A stretch of 33,415 nucleotides of DNA from Neocallimastix lanati (nom. inval.) (lineage: Eukaryota > Neocallimastigomycota > Neocallimastigomycetes > Neocallimastigales > Neocallimastigaceae). The position numbers and the translations under genes are program-made. Below the pieces are notes generated by a model that was given only the letters and a program-made list of their open reading frames with translations, was not told where the DNA came from and did not search any database. Of the stretch, positions 23,681-32,486 are shown piece after piece. The first letter of the stretch is position 1, and every line of letters begins with the position of its first letter. Where the stretch lies: contig JACVTC010000224.1 of the NCBI GenBank assembly GCA_016946835.1, positions 115,001 to 148,415 of the forward strand. The letters are read 5' to 3'.

Positions 23681-24163
23681 TGATTAATTATAAAATTCTT
23701 AAATATTCATAAAAATTAAATAAAAAAAATAATAATAATAATAATAATTATAATTATAATTATATTTTAATTTTTTAATTTTTTTTTCTGTAAATTTGTA
23801 ATATTTGTTAGAAATAAAGTTTAAAATCATAATTCTTGTAGACAAATAAAAAAAAAAATTATAAATAAATTAACAAACAAATAAATAAATAAATAAATAA
23901 ATAAAAATTAAAAAAAAAAAAAATTAAAAAAAAAAAGATGCTAAAGTGTACTTTTTAAATGAAATGGTTATTTGTTATACTTTTTTTTTATTTTAATGAT
24001 ACATATATATATATATATATAAATAAAATCTTTTTATAATTTTTATATTACTTTTTTTTTTTTTATACTAAGAATAATCATTATTTAAAAATTTTTATTT
24101 TCACTCACAACTTTAAAAATTATAAAAAAAAAAAAATTGTACTACGAATCTATACCAATTTCT

Positions 24164-24184
24164 CAAAAAAAAAAAAAAAAAAAA
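24164..24184 (-). terminator. RNA polymerase III terminator of tRNA-Ala
   Basis: The A-run on the plus strand is a long T-run on the transcribed (minus) strand. It begins 11 nt after the mature tRNA 3' end, the usual place for a Pol III stop. Confidence 0.85.
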
Positions 24185-24195
24185 GCTAATTTCAC

Positions 24196-24267
24196 TGGAG
24201 ATATCGGGGATCGAACCCGAGGCTTCTTGCATGCAAAGCAAGCACTCTACCACTGAGTTATATCCCC
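24196..24267 (-). tRNA. tRNA-Ala(UGC)
   Basis: A 72-nt cloverleaf with no intron. Acceptor GGGGATA/TATCTCC plus A73; D arm ACTC...GAGT; anticodon arm CTTGC-TTTGCAT-GCAAG with anticodon TGC; 5-nt variable loop; T arm TCGGG-TTCGATC-CCCGA. Position 3:70 is G:U, the classic alanine identity pair. CCA is not encoded, as in eukaryotes. Box A (TAACTCAGTGG) and box B (GGTTCGATCC) are internal. Its 3' end is the exact complement of the primer-binding site of the adjacent retrotransposon. Confidence 0.98.
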
Positions 24268-24282
24268 AGCTTTCTTGTTTCC

Positions 24283-25117
24283 TGGTAAAGAACGAACATA
24301 TAATGGATTATTAATTAGAATTTCAACTTACTTTAGAATCCATTATATTATTCTTTACTTAATATTACTTTACTATATTTTCTATACTAAAATATTTTCT
24401 AAATATATTTTTTTTATTTTTATTAAAAGTTTCTAAAATATTATCAATAATTCTATATTTTTATTATTAATATCAATATCTATAATTTAACCTTAAATTT
24501 TATTATTTTATTAAAGTGTTTATTATCAATATTAATATTTTATTTTTATTTTCAAATATATTATTATATTATTATTATATTGTATCAATATTAAACTTGT
24601 ATTCTTTTTAGTATTTTATTTTATTTTTAAATTGATTATTTAATATTTTTTTATTCCCCACAAATAAAATCAAATCTTAATTGATTAATAATAAATATTA
24701 AATATATTATAGTTTTTAAATTTATTTTATATAAAATATAAGAATATTATATTAACATTCTTGATTAAAATAACTTTATTTTTCTGTAAAATCTTTTTAA
24801 ATTTTGTTTGTTTCTTTTCGTATATATTAAATAATTTAGTTTTAGTATATGAAAAATAATATAAAATTATATAAACAAAATTTATTAAAATAAAAATATT
24901 TATGAATTAATTAATTTAAATTAATATAAAATTGAAGTAATTAGTAATAGTAGATTATTTTTTTTAAATATGATAACAAAATGTAGAAAGGCTTTACATA
25001 TTTATTTTTTTTCAAAAAGTATAAATAAGTGAAGTTTTTCAAGAATTAAAATGTAGACAGAAAAATATTGAAAATAAATAATTAAATAAAAATTCTAATA
25101 AAACCCGAACCATAACA
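24283..25117 (+). repeat. 5' LTR (835 bp)
   Basis: Starts TGGTAAAGAACG and ends CCATAACA, so the ends are TG...CA. It matches 32487-33323 along its full length with scattered substitutions and 1-bp or longer indels, mostly in homopolymers. It is very AT-rich. Promoter and poly(A) signals cannot be set apart from the background. Confidence 0.95.
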
Positions 25118-25124
25118 TAATTTA

Positions 25125-25142
25125 TGGTGGAGATATCGGGGA
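25125..25142 (+). promoter_or_regulatory. primer-binding site for tRNA-Ala(UGC)
   Basis: TGGTGGAGATATCGGGGA is the complement of CCA plus the last 15 nt of the tRNA-Ala at 24196-24267, with no mismatch over 18 nt. It lies 7 nt after the LTR end, slightly further than usual. It sets the start of minus-strand DNA synthesis. Confidence 0.95.
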
Positions 25143-25181
25143 ATATTAGAAAAATAAAATTTAATATTATTTATTAATTAA

Positions 25182-25379
25182 ATTATTTAACAAAGCCTTG
25201 GATATAGATTTCCGGGCTAAGTTTAACCTACATAGTAATTGGGCTAGTAGGCTCTGGACTGCTGTATTTTATATTGAATACAGTAGCCGTGGTACCCGCG
25301 TGGCATGACGCCGTGAAGAGGCAAGCTGCACGTCAGACAGGGTATACTATCAGATTATCCATAAGTTTTGTTAAATAAT
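25182..25379 (+). other. structured leader domain next to the primer-binding site
   Basis: ATTATTTAACAAA (25182-25194) pairs with TTTGTTAAATAAT (25367-25379), and TGGATA (25199-25204) with TATCCA (25356-25361). Together they close a domain of about 150 nt that is far GC-richer than its surroundings. Inside is a 10-bp hairpin (25259-25268 / 25277-25286, one G:U, loop of 8). The position just 3' of the primer site resembles that of dimerisation, packaging or RT-initiation elements; function is inferred only. Confidence 0.55.
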
Positions 25380-25424
25380 AATAATTAATAATTTAATATT
25401 AATATTAATAATAATAAAAGTTAT

Positions 25425-25427
<3 letters not shown>

Positions 25428-25467
<40 letters not shown>
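25428..25467. repeat. poly(A), 40 nt
   Basis: Homopolymer following leader island 1. It could be slippage, or the tail of a small insertion. No flanking duplication was found. Confidence 0.9.
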
Positions 25468-25469
<2 letters not shown>

Positions 25470-25559
25470 TTGGAAAACTTTAGTTTTTGTAGTAACTTTA
25501 TTTAATTATAGATTATAAAATAAAAAATAATAATAAAAAAAAAAAAATAATAAAAAGTT

Positions 25560-25860
25560 AACAAATTTACGAAGTTAATATTCGAGTAAGACAGTGTTAG
25601 CTTGCAGGATATTAATTTCATAAACTCTTATTTACAATTTTGCAAGGTTTTGTAGATTGTAAACGCGAGTATCTCAAGGAACAAATCCTTGACAATTAGG
25701 CAAATACGCCCTAGAACTATAAAACCTTCACGCTGAAGGCAACTACACACTTCAACAGGTGATAGTTTGTTCACTCGCGCAGAAAATAAGAGGTGGGTCA
25801 GGTTCGATCCCTGATAAAACCCTGGTCATTCTTGCGAAGTGACGTTAAAATATATAGTTT
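25560..25860 (+). other. second structured leader island with a T-arm-like motif
   Basis: GC-richer island. A 12-bp helix (25644-25655 / 25717-25728, one G:U) encloses ATTGT/ACAAT (25656-25660 / 25692-25696) and the hairpin CAAGGA/TCCTTG (25675-25691). Downstream, TCAGG-TTCGATC-CCTGA (25798-25814) has exactly the stem and loop of a tRNA T arm and a good box B, but no complete cloverleaf or matching box A was found. It may be a tRNA-like leader structure or a nested SINE fragment. Confidence 0.45.
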
Positions 25861-26049
25861 TTTTTTATTTTTATTTTAGGCTTTTATAAATTTGTTCGCC
25901 TATTATTATTATTATTATTATTATTATTTTTGCAATAAAATAAAAATATATATATATTTTTTTTTTCCTTTTATTAAAATAATAAATATTTCATTAATAA
26001 ATTTTTTTTTAATAAATAATAAATTAAATTTTTCTTTAGTGTAGAACAA

Positions 26050-26055
<6 letters not shown>

Positions 26056-26102
<47 letters not shown>

Positions 26103-26143
26103 TTTTTTAACCAATAGTATTATCATAGATATAGATTTATATA

Positions 26144-26193
<50 letters not shown>
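26056..26193. repeat. two long poly(A) tracts
   Basis: A43 (26056-26098) and A47 (26147-26193) in the leader, separated by about 48 nt. Assembly length at such tracts is unreliable. Confidence 0.9.
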
Positions 26194-26197
<4 letters not shown>

Positions 26198-26574
26198 TAA
26201 TTAATGATAAATATTAAAATAATAAGCAAAAAAATTTTTTTTTTTTTTTTTTGTAGTACAAATTTTTAATTTTTTTTTTTAAATAAGAATAAATTTTATA
26301 AATAAATTTTTTTTTTATATTAATAATTCTAAATAATAAATTGTAATTTTTTTTATGTTTATCAGTTTATTTTATTTTTTTTTTTAATATATACATGTAC
26401 AATATATATATAGAATATATAAAATTAGATTATTATTATTATTTTTATGATTTTATATAATTAAATTTTTTTTTTTTCGAAATTTTTATAATTGAAATTT
26501 TTTTTTTGTGTGTTAAATTTTCTATTATTCGTTATATAATTAATTAAATTTTAATTAAAAAGAAAAATATAAAT

Positions 26575-26870
26575 AAGCTGTCTTACAACTCTCTACGCGG
26601 GATAGTTGAACACCCACACATAATACTTTATTGTTTTGATCTTGTTGATACTGGGAAGGATACGTTATTATCTTCTTTATTACTAACAATAAGTTAGCCA
26701 AATTAAAAAGAATTTAATATTGCTACCTTCTTTTTATTAAGTTTCTTAATAATTAACAATCGACATTATCAACTTATCAATAAAGAGCTAAGGGGACTTA
26801 TTGTAAGAAGGGTTAACAAGCTATATATTTGATGGTTCAACACTATATAGTTTGGCTTGTATTTTAACTT
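26575..26870 (+). other. third GC-richer leader island
   Basis: Non-coding and balanced in composition compared with its flanks. It contains CTATATA (26821-26827) with TATATAG (26845-26851) plus AAGC/GCTT around them, giving a stem-loop with a small bulge. No open frame. Function unknown; it may be part of the leader RNA or a nested insertion. Confidence 0.35.
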
Positions 26871-27166
26871 TTTATTTAATATTTCATTAAATGTTATAAC
26901 AAAGAATTAATAGAATAATAAATATATACAAAAAAAGAAATAAAAATAAAAATAAATATACATTATTATTATTATTTAAGTATTTATACAATTTGCTTTA
27001 TGTTATATTAATTATTTTAATAAAGGAAATAAATATATTAAATAAAATTAAATAAAGAAGTTATTACTACAAATAAATTTAAAAAAAAAAAAAGATTAAG
27101 ATATACATATTTTGTGTATTAATGCTTAAGAGAATATAATAAACATTAAAATTCATAATAAAAAGC

Positions 27167-27339
27167 TTCAGATTTTCAAATTGCGTTTTTGAGTCTGAAT
27201 TTATTTTTTTTTTTTAGTTTCAGATTTTCGAAGGGTGTTTTCGAGTCTGAATTAATTTATCAGATTTTCAGAGAGAGATTCTGAGTCTGAATTATTATTG
27301 GAATAAAGAATTGGATTGTCAGAGGGTTTTCTGAGTCCA
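27167..27339 (+). other. four tandem covarying hairpins upstream of gag
   Basis: Hairpins at 27167-27199, 27219-27251, 27260-27290 and 27312-27339 share one plan: outer stem, 4-nt TTTT (TTGT in the fourth), 4-bp inner stem, 6-7-nt loop, inner stem, AG, outer stem. Inner stems are CAAA/TTTG, CGAA/TTCG, CAGA/TCTG and CAGA/TCTG. Outer stems are TTCAGA/TCTGAA twice, TCAGA/TCTGA, and TGGA/TCCA. Changes on one side are matched on the other while the TTTT and AG internal-loop bases stay fixed. That argues for a selected RNA motif, perhaps binding Gag or regulating translation. Confidence 0.8.
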
Positions 27340-27461
27340 TAATTATATTATTATAAAACAAAGATAAATTTATTTTTTTTTTTTGTTATTAAATATATTT
27401 TTAAAGTAAACATATTTTTAAATTGGATATCATAGCATTAATACCATTTTTAAATTTTCAA

Positions 27462-28358
27462 ATGGCTGAAAATAAAATCAATTTTAAAGAATTAAAAAAG
27501 GAATTAAAAGATATCGAGAAAATTTCAAAGGAAAATCTCGATATCAAATCTTGGGAATCAGAAATCCGATTATGGATAAAACTTGAGGAAGTTACTGATC
27601 CCAAAAAGATTTTTACCGCCTGCTTACTCACGTCTACTGGAGAGCCTCGCGAAGTTATCCAGGATTTAATTGAAAGTTACAGTACCGATTCTGAATCAGA
27701 AAGTGAGGACGAAGAAGAAGAAGAAGAATCTGATTCAGAAGAAAAGAAAAAAGATGAATATCCTTCCTTAAAGGAAATTGTAGAAGCAATAGAAACTTTT
27801 TATGGTCTTAAAGAAGACCAGAATATGTTACTTCGTGAGCTCCGTGCTTTAAGAATTAAAAGAAATGAGCGAGTAAAAGACTTTAATACTCGTTTCCGAT
27901 CCATATATTTGAAATTAGATAAGAAAAGAAAGAAGCGAGTCAGTGTTCTCGATTATATTGATGCTCTTAGGAACAATGAAGAAGCTTGGAAAAAGGTCTC
28001 CCTTAAGGATGACATTTCTTTAAATCGGGCGTTTGACATTGCCGAAAAAGTTGATAGAGTAATGAATTTGAGACCCTCAAAAGAGTACTCAACTGAAATT
28101 GTCAACCCAAGAATAAATATCAGGAATAATTATCAAAACAACAGAAAGGTAGTAAGAGAGAATTATGAAGTTAGAAGCCCAAAAAGAAATAAAGATTACG
28201 AATTGGAGGACTTAACAAAAAAAATGAAAAATCTTACCATTAAAGCCTGTTTTTATTGTAGCGATCCAGGACATTTGCAGTATAATTGTCCTAAGTTAAA
28301 TGCAATTATTCAAGAAAATAAGAAACGGTTATATAGTGGAAAATCTTTAAACCACTAA
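27462..28358 (+). CDS. gag: Gag polyprotein
   Basis: 298 codons from ATG 27462 (CAAATGGCT context) to TAA 28356-28358. The frame is open further upstream to about 27423 but without an earlier ATG. A retrotransposon gag/capsid-like region surrounds the sequence ...LRELRALRIKRNERVKDFNT, with an acidic Ser/Asp/Glu stretch at about residues 73-95. A CCHC zinc knuckle lies near the C-terminus, CFYCSDPGHLQYNC (C-x2-C-x4-H-x4-C), for nucleic-acid binding. It makes the virus-like particle that packages the element's RNA. The slippery heptamer is in its last codons, so most ribosomes would stop at 28358. Confidence 0.93.
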   Translation: MAENKINFKELKKELKDIEKISKENLDIKSWESEIRLWIKLEEVTDPKKIFTACLLTSTGEPREVIQDLIESYSTDSESESEDEEEEEESDSEEKKKDEYPSLKEIVEAIETFYGLKEDQNMLLRELRALRIKRNERVKDFNTRFRSIYLKLDKKRKKRVSVLDYIDALRNNEEAWKKVSLKDDISLNRAFDIAEKVDRVMNLRPSKEYSTEIVNPRINIRNNYQNNRKVVRENYEVRSPKRNKDYELEDLTKKMKNLTIKACFYCSDPGHLQYNCPKLNAIIQENKKRLYSGKSLNH

Positions 28359-28398
28359 AAGGGAGAGGAAGCACTCCCTATAAAAATAAAATAGCTTC
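28346..28398 (+). promoter_or_regulatory. -1 programmed ribosomal frameshift signal (slippery site + H-type pseudoknot)
   Basis: T TTA AAC (28346-28352) is in the gag frame as X XXY YYZ. After a 7-nt spacer holding the gag stop, stem 1 is AGGGAG (28360-28365) with CTCCCT (28374-28379), 6 bp. Loop bases GAAGC (28368-28372) pair with GCTTC (28394-28398) to form stem 2. The crossing loop (28380-28393) is 14 nt of only A and T. The pol frame is open from 28337, so a -1 shift here joins gag to pol exactly. Confidence 0.88.
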
Positions 28399-31300
28399 AT
28401 TACAATACAAATCCATTCCTAGTAGTACAAATGATTATAATAAGGAAGAAAAAGAAGATGCTTCCTATACTAATGAAACTCACAAAGAATCCGATAATGA
28501 GAATGATGTAGAATTTATAGTTAGTGCGACAAAAAGGAAGTTGACGACTAACGATGAAACTAGTGAAAATAATGAAAAGAGACAACGTAAAAGTCTCAAA
28601 GATAATCCTACCCCTATAACAACTCCTGCAATAAGAAAGATAAAAGAGAAGGAAATAGAAAATAGAATAATTGTTAAAAATAAAAATCAACTACATCCTT
28701 CGATAATGGCGCAGCCTAATATAAATATTGAGAAAGCCAAAGAAAAACAAATTCGGAATAAAGAAAGAGCTAACTTTGGAAATAACAAGGGAAAAAGGAA
28801 GGAAAGGGAGGATAATATTACTATAAGAGAAAAGCAAAGTCTGGATTCTTCAAAACAAAGAAATAGCATCAGTACTACTAGTGATAAAATGCATCAACGA
28901 TTAAATAAATTAATCGATAATGAAAACGATAAAATTATTAAAACAAAACAAATCAATGAAATGGAAGTTATTGAAGTTCCTGAAAAGCTTAATGACGAAG
29001 GTCATGAGAATATTACATTACAGAAGCTCATAGATTTTCAAGAGCCTAAAGAAAAAGCAACAATTAGTAGAACGCTTAGGAACATCAAGATGTGTAAGGA
29101 TCAGGAAGAATATGATGTTTTACAAGATTTGAATGAAACCAAGTGTAATATTAGTTTCGGTCAGCTCCTCAATGTTTCTCCAAAAGTCAGAAGTCAAGTA
29201 AGTCAAGGATTAAAATTAGAAAAACCTGAAAAGAAAATAATAGGTGCATTAAACAATACTATTGCTGCTGCTACTTTGGTAAATAATATTGATCACTCTT
29301 ATATTAGCAAAAGTAAGGAAACCTCAGAAGAAGATATTGCCATGGTTGATGTAACAGTAGATGAAATTCCTGGTAAAGCACTTATTGATTCTTGTAGTAA
29401 CCTCAATGTTATCACAAAAAAATTTTATGAGAAATTACCTGGAAATTATGAAGAAGTAGGTATTAGTCGTGGAAGGATACGTTTAGCGACTAAGAATGAT
29501 GAGTATTCGGAAGGAATCATTGTACGAATACCTGTTAAGATTAATGATTATAAAATGATAGTAGATTTTCGAATAATTGATGATGATGACCCATTTTATG
29601 ATTTGTTGATTAATTTTCAAACTCAAGTAGAACACAATCTTTTTATCCATCCTATAAGATATAGTTTATGTCAATTTAATTCTCAAGGACTAATCGACGT
29701 TATAGCTCCTATTAATAATAATTTCCAAGAAGAAGAAAAATTAGTATGTATAGTAAGGAAAATACTTGAAGATGAAGACACAACTAATGAATTAAAGAAA
29801 CTTGAAGGTCTATCTCCTCAAGAGTATATCCATGATGAAAAATTTTTAGCAAGCCTTTGTAAAGATTATAAAGATGTAATAGTAAAATTACTTGAAGAAA
29901 ACTTGGACATTATAGCGACATCTTCTGAAGAATTAACACCGTCAGACTTGGCCCCTCATAAAATTAACTTGAAAGCGAACGCAAAACCTGTTAAACAAAG
30001 ATGTTACAGAGTAACCAAATTTAAATCTGATATTATTAAAGAAGAACTAATTAAACTTATTAAGAAAAAGCTAGTTGTACCATCATATTCAGAATGGTCT
30101 TCACCTGTTGTTGTGGTCCCAAAGGCTAATGGAAAATGGAGATTGTGTGTGGACTACCGCAAGGTGAATGATCTAACCGAAAAAGACTCTTATGCCCTTC
30201 CTTATATTGACGAGATATTTGACAGTCTAGATGGTGCCAAAATCTTTACTACTATGGATCTATACTCAGGTTACCATCAAATCCTAATGGACGAAGAAAG
30301 TGTTGAAATAACCAGTTTTACAACCAAATTTGGCAACTACCAATTCAAAGTTATGCCTTTTGGATTAACTGGAGCTCCGGCTACCTTCCAACGGGAAATG
30401 AATAGAATTTTATTTCCTTTAATTGGAAAATGTGTTTTCAACTTTATTGATGATATACTTATATATTCAAAAACTGTCGAAGAACATATCCAACACATAA
30501 AACAAGTATTAGCAATCTTCAAGGAACATAAATTAAAAATTAATATTGAAAAATGTCACTTTATGCAAACGGAAGTTGAAGTTCTTGGTCACAAGATTTC
30601 TACTAAGGGTCTTAGTCCTCAAAATAGTAAAATTGAAGCAATTAAAGCCTGGAAAGAACCCACGAATATACATGAGTTAAGATCATTCTTAGGTGCTGTA
30701 GGATATTATAGGAACTTTATAAATGAATATGCTCAAACCTCAGCTCCTCTTTGTAAGCTATTAAGAAAAGGCGTAAAATATAAATGGAATAATGAACAAA
30801 AACAAAGTTTTACCAAATTAAAAGAAAAATTAATTAATGCTCCTATTTTAAAATATCCTGATTTTTCCAAAGAATTCATTATTCGAACAGATGCATCATA
30901 TGAAGGTATTGGTGGAGTTTTATTGCAGAAAGACGAATCGGAAATAGAACACCCGATTCATTTCATTAGCCGTAGCTTAACCAAAGCAGAAAAGAATTAT
31001 GGAATAACCGATTTGGAAGGAACGGCTTTATATTATTGTATTACTAAATTAAAACCTTATATTATGGGAAGCCCCTTTAGAACCATAGTTTTTACAGATC
31101 ACAAACCTCTACTAGGTTTATTTAATAATAAGGAACCGAATAATGCACGACAAACAAGATGGTGTTTGACTGCAAGTATGCTAAAAGTGGATATTCGCTA
31201 TGAGCAAGGTAAAAAGAATGTAGTAGCCGACGCTTTATCTAGAATGAAGAACGATAAGGAACAAAAGGTATTAGCTATAAAAACGAATAAAGATGATGAA

Positions 31301-32437
31301 AATGATTCACTTTCTAAAGTAATTAAAGAATTTATTGAAGAAAAATTTACAAAGATTGATGGTATAGATTATTTTATAGATGGAAATAATTATAGAAAAC
31401 TTGTTACCGAAACAAATGAAAAACTAAAATTAATTCTCGAAGCACATCATGTTGGCCATGAAGGTTATTATAAAACATATCAAAGACTTAGAAAAAGTTA
31501 CTACTGGAATGATATGGTCAACGATATAAAACGGATAATTTCAAAATGCGAAAAATGTCAGTTAAATCGCCCTCAGCCATATCCAGAACCAACCGAAAAC
31601 ATTCCAACAGAAGTTGAAGGCCCTTTTACTCATCTTGGACTTGATATTATTGGTCCCTTAATAAAAACTGGTAATAAAAACCAATATATCATTGTTGCGG
31701 TGGATTATTTCACAAAGTGGGTGGAGGCTGAACCTACTGAAAATATTACATCTAAGGACATTATTAAGTTTTTAATAAATGTTTTCGCTAGACATGGAGT
31801 TCCTCAAGTCATTACAACGGATAATGGCGTTCAATTCGCATCGGATATGACTAAAATATTCCTGGACTTATATGATGTTTACGTAAAATTTACCACTACC
31901 TATCACCCAGAAAGTAATGGATTGGTTGAAAATAGGAATAAAGAAATTGGTAAATTATTGAGATTACTTGGTGAAGAAAATAAAGACTGGGATGAGGTAT
32001 TACCTTCAGCCTTGTGGGCCCTTAGAACTACAAAGAATTCTGTAACCAAACATTCTAGCTTCGAATTAGTTTATGGTCGTGAGGATCAACAGCCTTTCGA
32101 CATTGCTGCTAGACCTACACAAGGAGTGAATAAATCTTCAGATGAAATTCTTTTAGAAAAATATATCTCACATTATAGGTGGACCATGGAAGCAGCTGAA
32201 AATGTAAAGAACGCAAGTAAATATTGGGCCAATCGAAGGGAAGAAAAAAATAGCATGAAAAATTCCAAAAACATAAGAATCGGTGATTTAGTTCTTGTTC
32301 GAAATTTTAGTCGTTCTAAATTAGAACCTTATTTTGTCGGTCCTTTAAAAGTAATAAAAAAACAATTTAATACCGTAACACTTGCGGACCCAAATACTAT
32401 GATTCAAATGAATCGTAATGTCCATTTGAAAATATAG
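28346..32437 (+). CDS. pol: Pol polyprotein (protease, reverse transcriptase, RNase H, integrase), made by -1 frameshift
   Basis: Open from 28337 to TAG 32435-32437 in the -1 frame relative to gag; the start given is the slippery site. A charged N-terminal region of about 300 codons precedes the protease ALIDSCSNLNVI (Asp codon 29387; D-S-C where D-S/T-G is expected). RT follows with LVVPSYSEWSSPVVVVPK (from about 30076), FTTMDLYSGYHQI and the catalytic FIDD (Asp pair 30449-30454). RNase H has TDASYEGIGG (30887 on). Integrase has HHVGHEG...CEKCQ (zinc, from 31445), then Asp 31643 (LDIIGPL), Asp 31820 (TDNGVQF) and Glu 31928 (GLVEN), with 35 residues between the last two (DD35E). A GPY/F-like FVGPLKVI lies near the end. 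No chromodomain. No stop or frameshift. Confidence 0.94.
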   Translation, partial: FKPLKGRGSTPYKNKIASLQYKSIPSSTNDYNKEEKEDASYTNETHKESDNENDVEFIVSATKRKLTTNDETSENNEKRQRKSLKDNPTPITTPAIRKIKEKEIENRIIVKNKNQLHPSIMAQPNINIEKAKEKQIRNKERANFGNNKGKRKEREDNITIREKQSLDSSKQRNSISTTSDKMHQRLNKLIDNENDKIIKTKQINEMEVIEVPEKLNDEGHENITLQKLIDFQEPKEKATISRTLRNIKMCKDQEEYDVLQDLNETKCNISFGQLLNVSPKVRSQVSQGLKLEKPEKKIIGALNNTIAAATLVNNIDHSYISKSKETSEEDIAMVDVTVDEIPGKALIDSCSNLNVITKKFYEKLPGNYEEVGISRGRIRLATKNDEYSEGIIVRIPVKINDYKMIVDFRIIDDDDPFYDLLINFQTQVEHNLFIHPIRYSLCQFNSQGLIDVIAPINNNFQEEEKLVCIVRKILEDEDTTNELKKLEGLSPQEYIHDEKFLASLCKDYKDVIVKLLEENLDIIATSSEELTPSDLAPHKINLKANAKPVKQRCYRVTKFKSDIIKEELIKLIKKKLVVPSYSEWSSPVVVVPKANGKWRLCVDYRKVNDLTEKDSYALPYIDEIFDSLDGAKIFTTMDLYSGYHQILMDEESVEITSFTTKFGNYQFKVMPFGLTGAPATFQREMNRILFPLIGKCVFNFIDDILIYSKTVEEHIQHIKQVLAIFKEHKLKINIEKCHFMQTEVEVLGHKISTKGLSPQNSKIEAIKAWKEPTNIHELRSFLGAVGYYRNFINEYAQTSAPLCKLLRKGVKYKWNNEQKQSFTKLKEKLINAPILKYPDFSKEFIIRTDASYEGIGGVLLQKDESEIEHPIHFISRSLTKAEKNYGITDLEGTALYYCITKLKPYIMGSPFRTIVFTDHKPLLGLFNNKEPNNARQTRWCLTASMLKVDIRYEQGKKNVVADALSRMKNDKEQKVLAIKTNKDDENDSLSKVIKEFIEEKFTKIDGIDYFIDGNNYRKLVTETNEKLKLILEAHHVGHEGYYKTYQRLRKSYYWNDMVNDIKRIISKCEKCQLNRPQPYPEPTENIPTEVEGPFTHLGLDIIGPLIKTGNKNQYIIVAVDYFTKWVEAEPTENITSKDIIKFLINVFARHGVPQVITTDNGVQFASDMTKIFLDLYDVYVKFTTTYHPESNGLVENRNKEIGKLLRLLGEENKDWDEVLPSALWALRTTKNSVTKHSSFELVYGREDQQPFDIAARPTQGVNKSSDEILLEKYISHYRWTMEAAENVKNASKYWANRREEKNSMKNSKNIRIGDLVLVRNFSRSKLEPYFVGPLKVIKKQFNTVTLADPNTMIQMNRNVHLKI

Positions 32438-32474
32438 TAAAGTATAACTCAGCTATAGATTAGCTTGAGTCTTA

Positions 32475-32486
32475 GTGGGGGCATCT
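32475..32486 (+). promoter_or_regulatory. polypurine-like tract before the 3' LTR
   Basis: GTGGGGGCATCT directly precedes the 3' LTR. The G-run in an AT background is the likely plus-strand primer; the intervening CATCT is not pure purine, so the exact primer end is uncertain. Confidence 0.6.

Noticed and set aside
25428-25540. Poly(A) followed by AACTTTATTTAATT, resembling a LINE tail end
   Set aside because: The LINE tails have T's on the plus strand followed by AGACT...; here it is A's, there is no AGACT, and the match is only AT-rich sequence.
25798-25814. A second tRNA gene
   Set aside because: Only a T arm is present; no acceptor, D or anticodon arm of correct spacing could be built.
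28400-30522. Minus-strand frames (28400-28690, 28687-28869, 30337-30522)
   Set aside because: They are antisense shadows of pol.
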